Shown here: positions 7,314 through 10,285 of the stretch, in pieces
How the letters are laid out: the number at the start of each line of letters is the position of its first letter
How positions within the stretch are numbered: position 1 is the stretch's first letter
Origin: Candidatus Melainabacteria bacterium
GTDB lineage: Bacteria > Actinomycetota > Actinomycetes > Mycobacteriales > Pseudonocardiaceae
DNA: 10,285 bases
Assembly: GCA_903970565.1 (NCBI GenBank)
Contig: CAJCJE010000779.1
Span: forward strand, 1-10,285
Direction: 5' to 3'
Made by a program: the position numbers and the translations under genes
Notes under the pieces: model-generated
Database searches by the model: none
Told to the model about the DNA's origin: nothing
Seen by the model: only the letters and a program-made list of their open reading frames with translations

Positions 7314-8240
7314 CTACCAGCTCATTTCCTTGCAATGACAAGGTGATTTGTTCGACTCCACCTGCAATGTCGCGTGTTCGATCTGGTACCGCTCGGCGAG
7401 CAGGGTCTGCGCGGCGGTCAACACGGCGGCCTGCGGGACATCCGGCGCGACGGACAGGTGCGCCGAGACGACCTCCATCCCGGAGGTCAGCGTCCACACA
7501 TGCAGGTCGTGCACCTCGGCGACCCCCGGCAGGGTGCCGAGTTCGGTGCTCATCAACCCGACGTCCAGCCGTTCCGGCGCGTGCTGGAACAGAATCCGCA
7601 GCGCCCTGCGCGCCAGCGTCCAGGTGCGCGGCAGCACCCACAACCCGATGGCCACCCCGATGATCGGGTCCGCGTAGCGCCAGCCAAACAACAGCGTCAC
7701 CGCGCCGCTGAGCAACACCCCGACCGAGCCGACCAGGTCCGCGAGCACCTCGAGATAGGCGCCGCGCACGTTCAGGCTCTCGTCGGCACCACGCCGCAGC
7801 AGCAGGAAGCAGACCACGTTGCCGACCACGGTGAAACACGCCGTCACCAGGACCGGCAGCCCGGCGACCGCCGGCGGATTCGCCACCCGCCCGATCGCCT
7901 CCACCACCACGTAGCCGGCGACGCCGAACAACAGCACCGCGTTGGCCAGCGCGGCGAGCACCTCACCCCGGTACAGGCCGAAGGTGTGCCGCGAGGAGGG
8001 GCGGCTGCGACTGGCCAGCAGGATCGCGGCCAGCGCCATCGCCGTGCCGATGACATCGGTGCACAGGTGCGCCGCGTCGGAGATCAGCGCCAGCGAGGAG
8101 GTGAGCACCCCGACGGTCAGTTCCACCACCATGAAGGCCAGGCCCATGACCAGGGTGATCAGCAGCGGCCGCAGGTGACGCGCGCCCGCACTGGCAGAAC
8201 CCGCCGGCACACCGTGGCCATGTCCGTGTCCGTGAGCCAT
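7314..8240 (-). CDS. Cation diffusion facilitator family metal efflux transporter (CzcD-like)
   Basis: An inner-membrane proton antiporter of the CDF family, expected to expel a divalent cation such as Zn2+. The 308 residues begin with a histidine-rich stretch (H3, H5, H7, H9), then six predicted membrane helices between about residues 24 and 205. Helix 2 carries the metal motif DAAHLCTD (H58, D62); helix 5 carries YLEVLAD (E164, D168), so the site is HD-ED, not the HD-HD of typical zinc CDFs. The C-terminal cytoplasmic domain shows VHDLHVW (H244, D245, H247), H261, H289 and an ending CHCKEMSW with C301 and C303. I chose the ATG at 8240 because AGGAGG lies about nine bases upstream; a longer frame to 8294 would run across the promoter. 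Substrate is not certain: the control region has DtxR/MntR-like repeats, which raises Mn or Fe as alternatives. Confidence 0.95.
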   Translation of the reverse strand: MAHGHGHGHGVPAGSASAGARHLRPLLITLVMGLAFMVVELTVGVLTSSLALISDAAHLCTDVIGTAMALAAILLASRSRPSSRHTFGLYRGEVLAALANAVLLFGVAGYVVVEAIGRVANPPAVAGLPVLVTACFTVVGNVVCFLLLRRGADESLNVRGAYLEVLADLVGSVGVLLSGAVTLLFGWRYADPIIGVAIGLWVLPRTWTLARRALRILFQHAPERLDVGLMSTELGTLPGVAEVHDLHVWTLTSGMEVVSAHLSVAPDVPQAAVLTAAQTLLAERYQIEHATLQVESNKSPCHCKEMSW

Positions 8241-8273
8241 TGCCGATCCCTCCTCGCGCTGCTGGACGAGGGA

Positions 8274-8302
8274 AACATATAGCGATATGCGCATGAGTGC
8301 AA
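8274..8302 (-). promoter_or_regulatory. Promoter of the CDF gene
   Basis: On the minus strand TTGCAC (8302-8297), then 17 bases, then TATGTT (8279-8274), fitting TTGACA-17-TAnnnT. Transcription would start near 8267, giving a leader of about 27 nt that contains the AGGAGG site. The spacing and the placement before a well-defined start make this the best-supported promoter in the window. It uses the same -35 hexamer as the leftward promoter at 204-232. Confidence 0.6.
8276..8289. promoter_or_regulatory. Palindrome over the -10 and spacer of the CDF promoter, candidate operator
   Basis: CATATAGCGATATG has perfect 5-bp arms (CATAT/ATATG) around AGCG. It covers most of the -10 and part of the spacer, a position where a bound repressor would block RNA polymerase. 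A second, looser symmetry, GCGAT at 8282-8286 with ATCGC at 8301-8305, spans the spacer and -35. Actinobacterial CDF genes are often repressed by ArsR/SmtB-family metal sensors that bind AT-rich inverted repeats; that assignment is inference and no regulator gene is in the window. Confidence 0.4.
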
Positions 8303-8309
8303 TCGCTAC

Positions 8310-8346
8310 AGGTAAATACTACCTAACTTAGGTAAGCCTGACATCC
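8310..8346. promoter_or_regulatory. Overlapping DtxR/IdeR/MntR-like boxes upstream of the CDF -35
   Basis: Three overlapping symmetries share half-sites. AGGTA-AATAC-TACCT spans 8310-8324. ACCTAA-C-TTAGGT spans 8321-8333. From 8328 to 8346, TTAGGTAAGCCTGACATCC matches the DtxR/IdeR consensus as I recall it (TTAGGTTAGSCTAACCTAA) at 14 of 19 positions, with the left half nearly perfect. They sit at about -50 and -70 from the predicted CDF start, the place of an activator and not of a simple repressor. No other gene starts here, so the CDF gene is the likely target. Confidence 0.5.
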
Positions 8347-8477
8347 CCTTCTTCGGATCTGCGCCCAATCCGGCTTGCCTCACCCCGCATCGGACCGGCC
8401 CGCCCTCGGATCGGACCGGATCGCGCCCAGCAGGCCGCTCAGCGCGCTTCCGGTCGGACATGCCTACGGTCCGGTGC

Positions 8478-10175
8478 TCACTCGGGCGGTCGAACCCACC
8501 GCCCCACCGCCCGAACGATCCCCGGCGACACCCGCGACCCGAACCACGCGACATGCGCCTCCGGCGTCACGGGTACCACGGCCCGGTTGTCCCGCACCGC
8601 CCTCAGCACCTCGTCGGCGACCTTCTCCGGTCCGAAACGCCGCCGCTTGTACAGCGCGGTCGTCCGCTCCTGGCTGCGGTGCTGCGCCTGCGCGTCCTGC
8701 CCGACGAACCGCGTCGTGGCGGTGATGTTCGTCGCGACGATGCCGGGACAGATCGCGCTGACCCCGATGCCGTGCTCGGCAAGTTCGGTGCGCAGACTCT
8801 GCGCGAGGGAGAACACCGCCGCCTTGGTCGTGGAGTACGCGGCCAACGTCGGCCAGGGCAGGAAGGCTGCGGCCGAGGCCGTCACCACCAGCTGCCCACC
8901 CTGATCGCGCTCGACCAGCAGCGGCGCGAAGGCCCGCAGGGTGTGCACGACGCCGAGCAGATTGACGCCGATGATGCGCTGCCAGTCGGCTTCCTCGGTG
9001 GCCAGGAACGGCCCGGACATGCCGATTCCGGCATTCGCCATCACGATGTCCGGCACCCCGTGCTCGGCCCGGACCTTCGCGGCCAACGCCTGCATCCCCG
9101 CATGGTCGGACACGTCCGCGACGAAAGCGTGTGCGTCGACAACGTACTGCCGCGCGGTGGTCGCGGTGGCCGTCGCGGAATCCTGGTCGATGTCGACGGC
9201 CAGAATGTCCGCGCCCTGCTCCGCGAACGCCAACGCGGTGGCCCGCCCGATGCCGCTGCCCGCGCCGGTGATCAGCACCAGTTTGCCGGCGAAGTGCCGG
9301 CTCGGCCTGTCGATCCGCGCGCCGCGCAGTCCCCGGCTGGCCGGCGCGCCCCCGATGTGTTCGACGAACTCGGTGACGAACTCGGCGATCACGCCGGGAT
9401 GCTCGCGCGGCGCCCAGTGCCGAAACGGCAGTTCCCGCCGCCACAACGACGCACACCACGGCTGCGCCGCCGGCAGCAACGCCGGGGTCACGTAGGCGTC
9501 CCGAGTCAACGCGATCTGCTGAACCGGCACCGTCGTCCGCCGCTGCCCGCGTTCGCGCAGCGTGCCCAGCATGTTCACCCGGTACAGCTGGATGCCGTTG
9601 CGCGCGTCCCGCGCGTTCGCGTGCAGCTTGCGCCGCAACAGCGGCAGTCGCCAGCTCAGCTCCGGCAGGACCGGCAACTGGAAGAATCCGATGTACCAGG
9701 AGTGCACCAACTGCCGCAGCACCGGCCGCAACCGCCCACGCCGCAGCTGGCCGCGCATCCAGGCGGCAATGTGGTCCAGGCACGGTCCGGAGATCGACGT
9801 GTAGGACGCGAACAGCTCGGCGTACTCCGGATCGGTCACCGCGTGCCACGCCTGTATCGAGCCCCAGTCGTGCGCGACCAGATGCACCGGCCGATCCCGA
9901 CTGACCGCGCGCACCACCGCGGCCAGATCCCCCGCCAACTGGTCCAGCCGGTAGTCGGCCTTGTCCGCGGGCGCGTCCGAGTCGCCGCAACCGCGCACGT
10001 CGTAGCGGACCACGTGGAACCGGTCGACCAGCTGCGCGGCGACGTCGTCCCAGATGCGCGAACTGTCCGGATAGCCATGAACGAGCAGGATCGTCGGCGC
10101 GTTCGGATCGCCCTGCGTGGAGACGGCGAGCCGGAGCCCATCAACCATGACGGAACTGGCGAGTACCGTATTCAT
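8478..10175 (-). CDS. EphD-like fusion: alpha/beta-hydrolase (epoxide hydrolase type) plus short-chain dehydrogenase
   Basis: A 565-residue two-domain protein. Residues about 1-270 form an alpha/beta-hydrolase: oxyanion-hole HGYP at 33-36, nucleophile elbow AHDWGS with D103, a lid with WYIGFFQLP (Y161), a charge-relay acid likely D226 in TRDAYVTP, and the catalytic histidine H253 in FRHWAPREHP. An aspartate nucleophile is the epoxide-hydrolase signature. Residues about 285-565 form a classical SDR: TGAGSGIG at 303-310, an aspartate at the end of beta2 (AVDID) that favours NAD, NAG at 381-383, S434 and the YSTTK pair Y447/K451, all intact. M. tuberculosis EphD (Rv2214c) has the same order and similar length and has been linked to mycolic-acid epoxide metabolism. 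The start ATG at 10175 lacks a Shine-Dalgarno site. The true substrate is unknown. Confidence 0.93.
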   Translation of the reverse strand: MNTVLASSVMVDGLRLAVSTQGDPNAPTILLVHGYPDSSRIWDDVAAQLVDRFHVVRYDVRGCGDSDAPADKADYRLDQLAGDLAAVVRAVSRDRPVHLVAHDWGSIQAWHAVTDPEYAELFASYTSISGPCLDHIAAWMRGQLRRGRLRPVLRQLVHSWYIGFFQLPVLPELSWRLPLLRRKLHANARDARNGIQLYRVNMLGTLRERGQRRTTVPVQQIALTRDAYVTPALLPAAQPWCASLWRRELPFRHWAPREHPGVIAEFVTEFVEHIGGAPASRGLRGARIDRPSRHFAGKLVLITGAGSGIGRATALAFAEQGADILAVDIDQDSATATATTARQYVVDAHAFVADVSDHAGMQALAAKVRAEHGVPDIVMANAGIGMSGPFLATEEADWQRIIGVNLLGVVHTLRAFAPLLVERDQGGQLVVTASAAAFLPWPTLAAYSTTKAAVFSLAQSLRTELAEHGIGVSAICPGIVATNITATTRFVGQDAQAQHRSQERTTALYKRRRFGPEKVADEVLRAVRDNRAVVPVTPEAHVAWFGSRVSPGIVRAVGRWVRPPE

Positions 10176-10188
10176 ACAGATAACCGTA
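10176..10188 (-). promoter_or_regulatory. Candidate -10 element for a leaderless or near-leaderless ephD-like message
   Basis: TACGGT on the minus strand (10188-10183) matches TAnnnT and is seven bases from the ATG, so transcription would begin at or one base before the start codon. No ribosome-binding site is present, which agrees. The same six bases recur 18 bases downstream inside the gene (10170-10165), so the match could belong to a repeated protein-binding site. I found no -35. Confidence 0.3.
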
Positions 10189-10243
10189 GGCGGTTCGAGC
10201 CCGCCGCGGGAGTACGCTAAGCTTCTCTTCGTTCAGACGGGTG

Positions 10244-10285
10244 ATGGTCAGTTGCCCGGTTGATCAGGCCCAAGTCTCCATCTGG
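10244..10285 (+). CDS. Possible 5' end of a divergent gene, cut by the window edge
   Basis: An ATG at 10244 (preceded in frame by GTG at 10241) opens a plus-strand frame that stays open for the last 14 codons, MVSCPVDQAQVSIW. TACGCT at 10213-10218 could be its -10, but there is no clear -35 and no ribosome-binding site. The frame is too short to identify. The minus-strand frames here contain stops, so a gene continuing from the right on that strand is not supported. Confidence 0.2.
   Translation, partial: MVSCPVDQAQVSIW

Larger units (their letters stand above)
8241..8477 (-). other. Control region of the CDF gene and downstream flank of the ephD-like gene
   Basis: No gene is supported here. 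The part next to the CDF gene holds its ribosome-binding site, promoter and inverted repeats, listed separately. The part next to the ephD-like stop (8347-8477) is GC-rich with a ten-base direct repeat ATCGGACCGG at 8389-8398 and 8410-8419, but no hairpin with a T-run, so no clear terminator. A 50-codon minus-strand ATG frame crosses it from 8458 but lacks a ribosome-binding site and any recognisable domain. Confidence 0.6.

Noticed and set aside
7189..7839. A 216-codon minus-strand frame overlapping the CDF gene and extending past its stop
   Set aside because: Most of it is an out-of-phase reading of the CDF gene. The tail after the CDF stop is not recognised as a transposase or other family, and the CDF gene ends with its normal conserved C-terminus.
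8306..8554. A short minus-strand frame between the ephD-like gene and the CDF gene
   Set aside because: It overlaps the end of the ephD-like gene and the DtxR-like boxes, and has no ribosome-binding site or recognisable domain.
8460..10220. A 586-codon plus-strand open frame opposite the ephD-like gene, rich in Arg, Pro and Gly
   Set aside because: It is the antisense shadow of a GC-rich gene; it has no family resemblance, while the minus strand carries complete catalytic motifs of two domains.

Overview
The window is a high-GC stretch whose gene families and gene order fit an actinomycete of the order Mycobacteriales, most likely Nocardia or a close relative. The order argS-lysA-hom-thrC-thrB is the one known from Mycobacterium tuberculosis (Rv1292 to Rv1296), where rho follows. 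The genus is an inference; no rRNA or tRNA gene is present to fix it. Every confident gene lies on the minus strand, so the window is best read from right to left.

Right part (about 10285 to 8478): a single long gene for an EphD-like protein, an N-terminal alpha/beta-hydrolase of epoxide-hydrolase type fused to a C-terminal short-chain dehydrogenase. To its right is about 110 bases of upstream DNA with a candidate start of a plus-strand gene that runs out of the window. Between this gene and the next (8241-8477) lies the control region of a cation diffusion facilitator (CDF) metal exporter. It holds a well-spaced promoter, a palindrome over its -10 and spacer, and DtxR/IdeR/MntR-like inverted repeats just upstream of the -35. 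This is the most interesting regulatory signal in the window.

Middle (7314-8240 and 6881-7313): the CDF exporter, with a histidine-rich N-terminus and an unusual HD-ED transmembrane metal site, then 433 bases without a convincing gene. That gap holds four neighbouring hairpins, an 18-base tandem repeat and a patch of lower GC, and its last bases look like a promoter for a leaderless argS message.

Left part (6880-330): a tightly packed five-gene operon: arginyl-tRNA synthetase, diaminopimelate decarboxylase, homoserine dehydrogenase, threonine synthase and homoserine kinase. The first four junctions overlap by 1 to 4 bases, which suggests translational coupling; the exact thrB start is uncertain. 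Hom, ThrB and ThrC carry aspartate semialdehyde to threonine, and LysA makes lysine from the other branch of the same pathway. The leftmost 329 bases hold no clear gene. They carry a candidate promoter (TTGCAC-17-TACCCT) facing out of the window, probably for rho, with a leader of at least about 195 nt.

I see no insertion sequence, CRISPR array, phage gene or tRNA gene. The coding content is mostly conserved core metabolism, and the unusual material is in the intergenic and regulatory DNA.
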